In this document: positions 1 through 5,741 of the stretch, in pieces
How the letters are laid out: the number at the start of each line of letters is the position of its first letter
Numbering within the stretch: the stretch's first letter is position 1
Source: an uncultured Spirochaetaceae bacterium
GTDB taxonomy: Bacteria > Spirochaetota > Spirochaetia > SZUA-6 > Bin103
Length of the DNA stretch: 8,093 nucleotides
Direction of reading: 5' to 3'
Assembly: GCA_913043885.1 (NCBI GenBank)
Contig: CAJWOB010000100.1
Coordinates: forward strand, 1-8,093
Notes under the pieces: generated by a model
Told to the model about the DNA's origin: nothing
The model's database searches: none
The model's input: only the letters and a program-made list of their open reading frames with translations
Position numbers and translations under genes: made by a program

Positions 1-1424
1 GCCAGGGCGACCACCACACCCCCAAGCCCTTCGTGCGCAAAGCGTTTGCCAAGTATCTTGAGTGCGGCATCTTTGCCCATGGCTTTGCCCGCGCTCGCTG
101 CGGCGACTGTGGGCACGACTACTTTGTAGCCTTCTCCTGCAAAGGCCGGGGAGTCTGCCCCTCGTGCACCACCCGGCGCATGGTGGAGACAGCAGCGCAC
201 CTGAACGATCACGTATTCCCCCGCCTGCCGGTGCGCCAGTGGGTGCTGTCGGTTCCCAAGCGGCTTCGTTACTTCATGCAGCGCGACGGAGCGGTGCTGA
301 GCATGGTGCTGCGCATCTTTCTGCGGGTGATCGCACAAACTCTGCAGACCCACAGCCCCGGTGCGGCCCATATGGACAAGGCAGGCCTGCACATCGGTGC
401 CATCGCCTTCATTCACCGATTCGGCTCCAGCCTCAATGAACACGTCCACTTCCACGTTTGTGTGGTGGACGGGGTGTTTGAGGAAGTGGAGGGCGAGGGC
501 GATGCTGATGCGACCCCTCGAATCTCATCGCCGGGTGTCATCTTTCACGCGGCCACCGGCATCGATGCGGCTACCGTGGCCCCAGTGCAGACCACACTGC
601 AAAAACGCATCCTGCGCGCCTTCGTTGCTCGGGGCCTGCTGGAGAACTGTGACGCCAAAGACATGCTGGGCTACAAACACAGCGGCTTCTCGGTGGATGC
701 GGGGGTGTGCATCGAAGCCCACGACCGCGCTGCGCTGGAGCGGCTGCTGCGCTATTGCGCGCGTCCACCGTTTTCCATGGAGCGCCTACGCAAAGAGGGA
801 AGCAAACTGGTGTACCGCTGTGCCAAACAGCGCAGCGAGCCCACCAGTGACAAGCGTGGTGCCAAGGCAGATGAGCTGCACCTCACACCGCTGGAACTGA
901 TCGACCGCATCGCCGCGCTGGTGCCACCGCCACGCACCCACCGGCACCGCTACTTTGGTGTGCTGGCACCAAACTCGCCGCTGAGAGCGGCGGTAACGGC
1001 GCTGGCTCAGCCTGCTGCGTCGCAACCAGCCACGGTGGAGACTGCACAACCTGGCGCGGGCGTACCTGGGGTGGCGGCGCCGGGCAACGCGGCCACACCC
1101 ACACCCGAACCTGAAGCACGCCCGAAGCGAGCGGCGCATTACTTGTGGGCGGTGCTGATTGCCCGCATCTACGAGGCATTTCCGCTGCTGTGCCCCATGT
1201 GCGGTGGGCAGATGCGCATCATTGCCTTCATCACCCACAGCGCCGAAATCCGCCACATCCTGAACCACATCGGGGTGGAGTCTGCCCCCCCGCACATCAC
1301 CCCGGCACGCGGGCCACCGCTGTGGGAGGGCTGCGACGCGCCGGTGGATGATGGTGCGCAAGGCGAGCCGGATTGGGATCTGGCAGCTCAACCCGACGAG
1401 GTAGACCAGCGCGTCAATTGGTGA
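1..1424 (+). CDS. IS91-family HUH transposase (5' end outside window)
   Basis: Rolling-circle transposase that nicks one DNA strand at oriIS through a catalytic tyrosine. The frame is open from position 3. The first possible in-window start, GTG at 33, lies inside the conserved region, so the true start is upstream. Numbering from that GTG, cysteine pairs at 23/26 and 42/45 plus C11 and C36 form the N-terminal zinc-binding domain of this family. The HUH metal motif is H139-F140-H141 within EHVHFHV. The likely nucleophile is Y241 in RYCARPPF. There is one clear Tyr rather than the YxxxY pair of IS91 itself, which is closer to the ISCR/IS801 branch. A C-terminal CPMCGG zinc knuckle lies near residue 390. 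Nothing in the visible part is disrupted. It closely resembles sequences I remember from Comamonadaceae and pseudomonads. Confidence 0.9.
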   Translation, partial: QGDHHTPKPFVRKAFAKYLECGIFAHGFARARCGDCGHDYFVAFSCKGRGVCPSCTTRRMVETAAHLNDHVFPRLPVRQWVLSVPKRLRYFMQRDGAVLSMVLRIFLRVIAQTLQTHSPGAAHMDKAGLHIGAIAFIHRFGSSLNEHVHFHVCVVDGVFEEVEGEGDADATPRISSPGVIFHAATGIDAATVAPVQTTLQKRILRAFVARGLLENCDAKDMLGYKHSGFSVDAGVCIEAHDRAALERLLRYCARPPFSMERLRKEGSKLVYRCAKQRSEPTSDKRGAKADELHLTPLELIDRIAALVPPPRTHRHRYFGVLAPNSPLRAAVTALAQPAASQPATVETAQPGAGVPGVAAPGNAATPTPEPEARPKRAAHYLWAVLIARIYEAFPLLCPMCGGQMRIIAFITHSAEIRHILNHIGVESAPPHITPARGPPLWEGCDAPVDDGAQGEPDWDLAAQPDEVDQRVNW

Positions 1425-1512
1425 CCCAGTGAAGCGGCGGTATCCATCGCTGCGGGGAAGCAGCTGCGCGCGCGCCAGGCCCAAATGCATACTGCCTCCC
1501 AAGCTCTTGCCA

Positions 1513-1535
1513 TTGAGCGGCAAGCGAGCGCTCAA
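1513..1535. repeat. Subterminal inverted repeat of IS91 element
   Basis: TTGAGCG (1513-1519) and CGCTCAA (1529-1535) form perfect 7-bp arms with a 9-base loop. It lies between the transposase stop and the oriIS-like end, where HUH elements carry hairpins recognised by the transposase. The role is inferred. Confidence 0.6.
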
Positions 1536-2947
1536 CCTTCCTTGGCCGAACGTGTTTCGAGGCCCAAAACTCGTGCCATACTTGGCCTCATGCGGTTGAA
1601 TTTCCTATCCGTGAGCGACATCACGAGCACCCAGAGCAGGCCGAGCGACGCGAGGACCGGGGCGATCAGCCGGACGAGGATGCCCGGCCGGGGCTGCCGC
1701 GAACGACCGAAGTACACGATCGCGGAGATCGAGGCGAACGCCATCATCGCGAGCACGGCGAACCCGAGGATGCCGATGAGCGGGCCGAACACCTGGAGGA
1801 CGGGGTCGAGATTGAGGACGGCCGCAGCGACGATCGCCACGAGCGTGACGATCGAGAGCACGAGCGAGGCATTCGAGGGCACCCGGTGCGTGCCGTGCAC
1901 GCGTCCCACGAACGCAGGGAGCAGACCCGAGGACCCCATGCTGAGCTGGTAGCGGGTCACCACGTTGTGGAAGGAGAGCGCGCCGGCGAAGATGCTTCCC
2001 AGCAGCAAGGCGTTGATCACCGCTGAGAACCACGGTCCGATGTACTCATCCGCGAGGGCGAAGAGCACACCCGCGGGGTCGGCCGCAACGAGGGCCAGGA
2101 CGTCGGCGGTGCCGGCACCGGTCACGATGGCAGTCGCGACGAACGTGTACAGCAGGCCGATCGCCAAGGCGGCTCCGTACGTCGCCCGAGGAATCGTGCG
2201 GCCCGGATTGCGCGCTTCGCCCCGGAACACCGCGGTGGCTTCGAAGCCCACGAAGCACAGCACGGCCCACATGATCCCGCTCGCGGGCGACCCGTGCGCG
2301 AACGACTGGACGGGGTTGAGCGCCGCGGCTGCGAATCCTTCCTTGCCGCCGCTGATGAAGATGACCGTGGCCAGGATGACCATGACGGCCCCCTCCAGGA
2401 TCAGCAGCACGGCGAGCACTCGCGAGCTCAGGTCGATGTTCCGGTACCCGAGCAGGGCCAGAAGTGCGGCGGCGACAATGGACCACAGCCACCAGGGCGA
2501 GTCTGCCCACGGCGTGAACGTGGCGACCAGGTCGCTCGCGAACGGACCGGCGTAGACCGCGAGCGCGATGACCGTCAACGAGTACGCCCCGAGGGCGAGC
2601 ATGGCCGCCGCATTTCCGGGAATTCGGCCGAGCCCCGCGGCGATGTACGCGTAGAAAGCTCCAGCGTTGGGGACGTACTTGCTCAGCGCGGTGTAGCCGA
2701 CGGCGAACAGCAGCATCAGCACCGTGGCCACGACGAAGTAGACGGGGGCCGCGAAGTTATCCGAGAACAGGAAGGACAGGGGCAGCACGCCCGCCGCAGC
2801 GGTGAGTGGCGCGGCCGCTGCCAAGACCATAAAGACGATCGACGGCGAACCCAGCGTCTGACGCAGGGCTGGTGCGCCCGGTTCGCTGGTGTTTCCCGAC
2901 TGCAGTGGCTCGTTGGCGCGCAGCTTCATTGCTTCAGGCTCATTCAC
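1532..2947 (-). CDS. APC-family amino acid/amine permease, C-terminus truncated by IS91
   Basis: Secondary transporter of the amino acid-polyamine-organocation superfamily, in the inner membrane. It probably imports the amine or amino acid used by the neighbouring oxidase (inferred from context). It starts at GTG 2947, preceded by a good AGGAGA ribosome binding site 5-7 bases upstream. The TM1 signature SIVFMVLAAAAPLTAAAG begins near residue 34. About eleven hydrophobic segments can be counted; the last is LIAPVLASLGLLWVLVMSLT, ending near residue 446. The final 24 residues (RKFNRMRPS to SAKEG) are polar, look nothing like the family, and are encoded by the end of the IS91 element. The native 12th membrane segment is therefore missing. 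The product may be unstable or inactive, but the frame is otherwise intact. It is separated from the upstream regulator gene by 154 bases and probably has its own promoter. Confidence 0.85.
   Translation of the reverse strand: MNEPEAMKLRANEPLQSGNTSEPGAPALRQTLGSPSIVFMVLAAAAPLTAAAGVLPLSFLFSDNFAAPVYFVVATVLMLLFAVGYTALSKYVPNAGAFYAYIAAGLGRIPGNAAAMLALGAYSLTVIALAVYAGPFASDLVATFTPWADSPWWLWSIVAAALLALLGYRNIDLSSRVLAVLLILEGAVMVILATVIFISGGKEGFAAAALNPVQSFAHGSPASGIMWAVLCFVGFEATAVFRGEARNPGRTIPRATYGAALAIGLLYTFVATAIVTGAGTADVLALVAADPAGVLFALADEYIGPWFSAVINALLLGSIFAGALSFHNVVTRYQLSMGSSGLLPAFVGRVHGTHRVPSNASLVLSIVTLVAIVAAAVLNLDPVLQVFGPLIGILGFAVLAMMAFASISAIVYFGRSRQPRPGILVRLIAPVLASLGLLWVLVMSLTDRKFNRMRPSMARVLGLETRSAKEG
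1559..1589. repeat. Inverted repeat adjacent to oriIS
   Basis: GAGGCC (1559-1564) pairs with GGCCTC (1584-1589). The stem extends by AA/TT across a one-base bulge. It sits two bases before the oriIS-like motif, as expected for the hairpin that positions the nicking site in IS91-type elements. The function is inferred. Confidence 0.6.
1592..1610 (+). other. oriIS-like terminus of IS91 element
   Basis: GCGGTTGAATTTCCTATCC closely resembles the ISCR/IS91 oriIS terminal sequence as I remember it (GCGTTTGAACTTCCTATACCC). It lies downstream of the transposase gene, where oriIS is located in this family. Homology of the permease gene also resumes immediately after it. This is the replication and transposition start end of the element. 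Confidence 0.7.
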
Positions 2948-3016
2948 GAGTCTCTCCTTTTACATTGGTTGTTCTTGATCCGAGCAGAGTAGGGACGCCG
3001 AAGAATCGCGTCGAAT

Positions 3017-3028
3017 ACCGAACTCGGT
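3017..3028. promoter_or_regulatory. Small palindrome in the permease-regulator intergenic region (possible operator)
   Basis: The 154-base gap (2948-3101) between the permease and regulator genes contains ACCGA-AC-TCGGT, a perfect 5-bp-arm palindrome about 70 bases upstream of the permease GTG. It could be an operator for the adjacent Lrp/AsnC-type protein or part of a small hairpin. No convincing -35/-10 pair was recognised in this gap; promoters of GC-rich organisms are hard to see by eye. Weak evidence only. Confidence 0.25.
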
Positions 3029-3101
3029 GCTGATTGTTCCGACTGCGCGAATAATGATCGCGAGTCGATTGGGCCAGTTGTCGCCGTGGACAGAGCGGAG
3101 G

Positions 3102-3677
3102 TCAGTCGAAGACGCCGGGCGAGTCGCTCGAGGTGTCGATCGGGCGCCGCACTTCGTCGAATCCCTTGAGGTTGTGCATGTAATCCGCCCCGAGCGCGTG
3201 TTCGAAGACGATGCTCGTGCGGGTGGAAGCCACGATCGGATGCATGCTCACCTCAGTGGCCACGATGTCTCTGAGTTGATCGGTCGAGGTGCAGACCAGG
3301 TGGATGAGGAAGTCCTCGTTTCCACCCATGTAGTAGATGCTCAGGACGCTCGGGAGCTGGGCGATCAACTGCGCGTACTCCTTCACGTGCGGACGTGCCT
3401 GGGCCCGGAGCCTGACGAAGACCATCGCCTGCACCGGCAGACCGACTCTCCGCAAGTCGACTTCAGCGTGCACAGACTTGAGGACGCCCGTCCGCTTCAG
3501 GGCCGAGACCCGAGCCGACACCGTCGACGGCGATACCCCCAGGAGTGTCGCAAGCGCGGTGATCGTGATCCGGCCGTCCCGGATCAACTCCCACAGGATG
3601 TGTTCGTCCAGTTCACCGACCTGCTCGGGCTCGGGACTCGTGCCCTGACTCAGATTGCTCAACTGCTTGTCGTCCAT
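3102..3677 (-). CDS. Lrp/AsnC-family transcriptional regulator
   Basis: DNA-binding regulator of 191 residues, longer than the usual 150-165 because of extra residues at both ends. Residues 22-68 (ELDEHILWELIRDGRITITALATL..., with LLGVSPSTVSARVSALKRTG) are the winged helix-turn-helix typical of AsnC proteins. Residues about 82-165 form the RAM ligand-binding/oligomerisation domain. It is probably a local regulator of the permease and/or the oxidase operon, responding to the amine substrate, an amino acid or a product (inference). ATG 3677 was chosen; GTG 3686 is in frame and also possible, and neither has a strong ribosome binding site. The frame stays open far upstream across the Rid gene, but that extension is low-complexity Arg-rich shadow sequence. 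Both flanking intergenic gaps exceed 150 bases, so it is likely its own transcription unit. Confidence 0.88.
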   Translation of the reverse strand: MDDKQLSNLSQGTSPEPEQVGELDEHILWELIRDGRITITALATLLGVSPSTVSARVSALKRTGVLKSVHAEVDLRRVGLPVQAMVFVRLRAQARPHVKEYAQLIAQLPSVLSIYYMGGNEDFLIHLVCTSTDQLRDIVATEVSMHPIVASTRTSIVFEHALGADYMHNLKGFDEVRRPIDTSSDSPGVFD

Positions 3678-3787
3678 CTCGTTCACTTTCAGTGCCCTGG
3701 GGGCCCTGCCGCACCGCCGGCGGCGTTGCCGGCAGAGCCCCTGCGAAGACAGCTGCGTCGTCGTCGTGCACTGATCATGCCCGCTCG

Positions 3788-3820
3788 CCTGCGGCTGCGA
3801 GAAGCGGATGCCGCCGCAGG
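3788..3820 (-). terminator. GC-rich hairpin downstream of the Rid gene (possible terminator)
   Basis: CCTGCGGC (3788-3795) and GCCGCAGG (3813-3820) form an 8-bp perfect stem with a 17-base loop, starting about 19 bases after the Rid stop codon. There is no T run after it on the minus strand, so it is not a canonical intrinsic terminator, although actinobacterial terminators often lack one. A second stem, GCCGGC at 3716-3721 and 3728-3733, lies nearer the regulator start. The 161-base gap (3678-3838) holds no gene that I can support. Confidence 0.35.
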
Positions 3821-3838
3821 CAATCGTGGGAAGAAACG

Positions 3839-4279
3839 CTAGCGCGAGGCCCTCGCGATCGCACTGATCTCGACGACGACGCCCGGAATCGCCAGGCCGC
3901 TGACCCCGAGCGCGGTCCACGCCGGATACGGCGGTTTCACGAACGAGTCCTTGACCTCCGGGAACCAGTCGAAGATGCCCGCGACATCGCCCACGTGGTG
4001 GCTCGTGATGCTCACGATGTCGTCGAATCCCAGCCCTGCCTCGGCGAGGACGGCGCCGATGCCCTCGAACGCCAGGCGAGCCTGCTCGGCCGGGACCTCG
4101 GGAGCCTCGCCAGAAGCATCCGCACCGATCTGACCCGAGATGAAGAGGAGGCCGCCGGCCTCGAATCCGGGTGCGAAGCCGTACTCTTCGGCGAACTCGG
4201 CCATCGACGGGGGGATGATCGGCCGGCCCCCGGCGCGCTGGCCGGTCACAGCGCCAGCCCCTCCAGCGGCCCGGCTCAT
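3839..4279 (-). CDS. Rid-family (YjgF/YER057c/UK114) protein, non-canonical subgroup
   Basis: Small Rid-fold protein of 146 residues; the family forms trimers, and canonical RidA hydrolyses reactive enamines/imines to ketones and ammonia. Family features: IIPPSMAEFAEEYGFAPGF (21-39), GGLLFISGQIG (42-52), the central helix with AFEGIGAVLAEAG, and the C-terminal PAWTALGVSGLAIPGVVVEISAIA (119-142). The Arg that binds the carboxylate in RidA (PAR motif) is Trp121 here, so it belongs with the Rid groups lacking that Arg and should not act on amino-acid-derived enamines. ATG 4279 overlaps the oxidase TGA (ATGA), which indicates translational coupling, and the N-terminal residues fit the family from there on. 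Its placement suggests a role on the cyclic imine released by the oxidase (inference). Confidence 0.88.
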   Translation of the reverse strand: MSRAAGGAGAVTGQRAGGRPIIPPSMAEFAEEYGFAPGFEAGGLLFISGQIGADASGEAPEVPAEQARLAFEGIGAVLAEAGLGFDDIVSITSHHVGDVAGIFDWFPEVKDSFVKPPYPAWTALGVSGLAIPGVVVEISAIARASR

Positions 4280-5688
4280 CGTTCGCCCTCTCGCGCCGAA
4301 CCGGCGAGGATCTCCTGGGCGATCGCGGCGGCCGCCTTCTGGCCAGCCCGCACGCCACCCTCCATGTAGCCCGACCACTGGTACGAAGCCTCGGTACCGG
4401 CGAAGTGGATGCGGCCGATCGGGTCGCGCAGCGCGGCACCGAAGTTCGACATCACGCCCGTGGGCATGTAGGTGACGGGGCCGCCCCTGGCCCATTCCTG
4501 CTCGGTCCAGTTGGTCTCGTGGTAGTAGCTGGGCTCGGCCGCTTGCGGGCCGAACGCCTTGACGAGCACGTCGATGAAGCCCCGCTTCCGCTCCTCGGGC
4601 GACTTCGCCGACCAGCGGTCGTAGTGCGTGCCGCCGACGAAGCCGATGAGCGTCGAGAGCGAGTCCATCGGCTTGGTGCCGTCGAGCACGAAGACGCCCA
4701 TGTCGTCGGTGTCGACGAGCGCCCCCGAGTTGCCCTGCTCGACCCAGAACGTGCTGGGGTAGCGCGCCTGGATCTTGAAGTAGCGGCCCATGGGCGCGCG
4801 CGCCTGGAGCTGCGCCCGCGAGGTCGGCAGGGCCGGCTCGAAGCGGATCTGGTTCGCGGCGATGGGCGCCATGGCGATGATGACGTTGCGGGCCCGGAGG
4901 CTGCGCTCCCCCGAGAAGACCGTGATGCCGTCATCGTCCTGCGCGATACGGGTCACCGGCCAGTTGAGGAGCACCTTCTCGCGCCCGATGGCGTCGGCGA
5001 TGCGCCAGCTCACCTGAGCGGCGCCCCCGACCCACCAGGCCCACTGCGCGCCGTCGCGCGTGCCCATGAGCTGGGCGACGCCTTCGCACTCGCTGACGTA
5101 GTAGGCCCAGTAGAGGAGCGAGACCTCGGAGGCGTCGGCGCCGAGGAACACGTTCACGAAGAGCGTGTGGAGGCGCTTGACCTCGGGGTGCTCGAAGGAC
5201 TCCTCGATCCACGTGGCGACGGTCTTGCTGTCGAGCTCCGCGGCGTCGGGCGAGGCCCAGGGCTCCTCATAGCCGACTCGGTCCGCGAGGGCGTCGAGCG
5301 CCTCGAGCGATGCCTCGTACTCGGCGGTGAACAACAGGCTGGGGTCGAGCTTCTCGTCGGGTGCCCGGTGCACGTTCCCGAGCATCATGTAGGTGTCGTC
5401 GCCGGGCTTGCCGGACGGCGTCATCTCGAGACCCAGGCTCGTGCCGAGTTCGATGAGGTGCTTGTGCGTCTCGCCGATGAACATGCCGCCCTTGTCGAGG
5501 GCACCGCCCGGCATACCTTCCGGCTCCGTCCAGGTGCGTCCGCCGATGCGGTCGTTGGCCTCGACGATGAGGACCTCGACGCCCTGGTCGTGCAGCGACT
5601 TCGCGGCAGCGCTGCCGGAAATGCCCGCGCCGATGACGATGACATCCGCGTCGTAAGTGGTTGGCGCAAAGCCGTTGGTGTTGACCAT
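4276..5688 (-). CDS. chaA: FAD-dependent amine oxidase, probable cyclohexylamine oxidase
   Basis: Flavin amine oxidase of 470 residues in the MAO/polyamine oxidase superfamily. It oxidises a primary amine to an imine that hydrolyses to ketone plus ammonia, producing H2O2. The Rossmann GxGxxG is G20-A-G22-I-S-G25, with E43 ending the dinucleotide-binding fold, then GGRTWT (49-54). MGRYFK contains K305, matching the conserved flavin N5 Lys. The C-terminal FAD motif is GTEASYQWSGYMEGGVRAG (431-449). No covalent-FAD Cys is seen. It closely resembles Brevibacterium cyclohexylamine oxidase as I remember it. The pocket residues reported there (M226, Q233, Y321, F351, L353, F368, P422, Y459) all map here with a constant offset of 18 (M208, Q215, Y303, F333, L335, F350, P404, Y441). 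T198 and L199 become V180 and F181. ATG 5688 follows AGGAGAG with good spacing. No signal peptide is seen, so it is cytoplasmic. The symbol is by similarity; substrate is unproven. Confidence 0.82.
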   Translation of the reverse strand: MVNTNGFAPTTYDADVIVIGAGISGSAAAKSLHDQGVEVLIVEANDRIGGRTWTEPEGMPGGALDKGGMFIGETHKHLIELGTSLGLEMTPSGKPGDDTYMMLGNVHRAPDEKLDPSLLFTAEYEASLEALDALADRVGYEEPWASPDAAELDSKTVATWIEESFEHPEVKRLHTLFVNVFLGADASEVSLLYWAYYVSECEGVAQLMGTRDGAQWAWWVGGAAQVSWRIADAIGREKVLLNWPVTRIAQDDDGITVFSGERSLRARNVIIAMAPIAANQIRFEPALPTSRAQLQARAPMGRYFKIQARYPSTFWVEQGNSGALVDTDDMGVFVLDGTKPMDSLSTLIGFVGGTHYDRWSAKSPEERKRGFIDVLVKAFGPQAAEPSYYHETNWTEQEWARGGPVTYMPTGVMSNFGAALRDPIGRIHFAGTEASYQWSGYMEGGVRAGQKAAAAIAQEILAGSAREGER

Positions 5689-5692
5689 TGCT

Positions 5693-5699
5693 CTCTCCT
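5693..5699 (-). promoter_or_regulatory. Ribosome binding site of the amine oxidase gene
   Basis: On the minus strand AGGAGAG precedes ATG 5688 with a spacer of 4 bases from the last G, or about 7 from AGGA. It supports ATG as the true start even though, before the IS256 insertion, the frame was open further upstream. It lies between the start codon and the IS256 target duplication, so the insertion left translation initiation intact but cut off upstream transcription signals. Confidence 0.65.
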
Positions 5700-5700
5700 G

Positions 5701-5709
5701 CTTGTCGTT
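5701..5709. repeat. IS256 target site duplication, left copy
   Basis: CTTGTCGTT directly abuts the element's left inverted repeat. An identical copy lies at 7111-7119 at the other end. Nine bases fits the 8-9 bp duplication of the IS256 family. Confidence 0.93.
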
Positions 5710-5732
5710 GAGCTATGTTTGAATTTGGGTGA
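5710..5732. repeat. IS256 left terminal inverted repeat
   Basis: The end reads GAGCTATG-TT-TGAATTTGGGTGA. It matches the right end (reverse complement of 7088-7110) at 21 of 23 positions, the two differences being the central TT versus CG. Confidence 0.92.
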
Positions 5733-5741
5733 CGCGCATTC

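Larger units (their letters stand above)
1..1610 (+). mobile_element. IS91-family element, right part (oriIS side)
   Basis: This is the 3' part of an IS91/ISCR-like rolling-circle element. It consists of most of the HUH transposase gene, about 170 bases of non-coding DNA with two inverted repeats, and an oriIS-like terminus at 1592-1610. The left part, including terIS and the transposase N terminus, lies outside the window. The right boundary is inferred from two signs. The terminal motif resembles remembered ISCR oriIS ends, and the minus-strand permease reading frame changes there from family-like sequence to unrelated sequence. The flanking tetranucleotide GTGA does not match the classical IS91 target (GTTC/CTTG read on this strand), so the exact border may be off by a few bases. 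Confidence 0.8.

Noticed and set aside
786..1535. A 249-codon minus-strand frame inside the IS91 element
   Set aside because: It is antisense to the transposase, Arg-rich and without recognisable motifs. It crosses the transposase stop and the hairpin region.
1965..2992. Plus-strand frames of 196 and 232 codons across the permease gene
   Set aside because: They are antisense to a clear membrane protein and have Ala/Arg/Gln-rich shadow composition with no domain.
3027..3842. A 271-codon plus-strand frame across the regulator gene
   Set aside because: It is antisense to the Lrp/AsnC gene and has no recognisable protein features.
3102..4439. A 445-codon version of the regulator frame
   Set aside because: Only the C-terminal 191 residues match an Lrp/AsnC protein. 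The upstream part is low-complexity Arg/Pro/Gly-rich sequence read out of frame through the Rid and oxidase genes.
3839..4495. A longer Rid protein starting upstream at 4495
   Set aside because: The extra 72 residues are out-of-frame oxidase sequence. Rid homology begins about 20 residues after ATG 4279, which overlaps the oxidase stop in a typical coupled arrangement.
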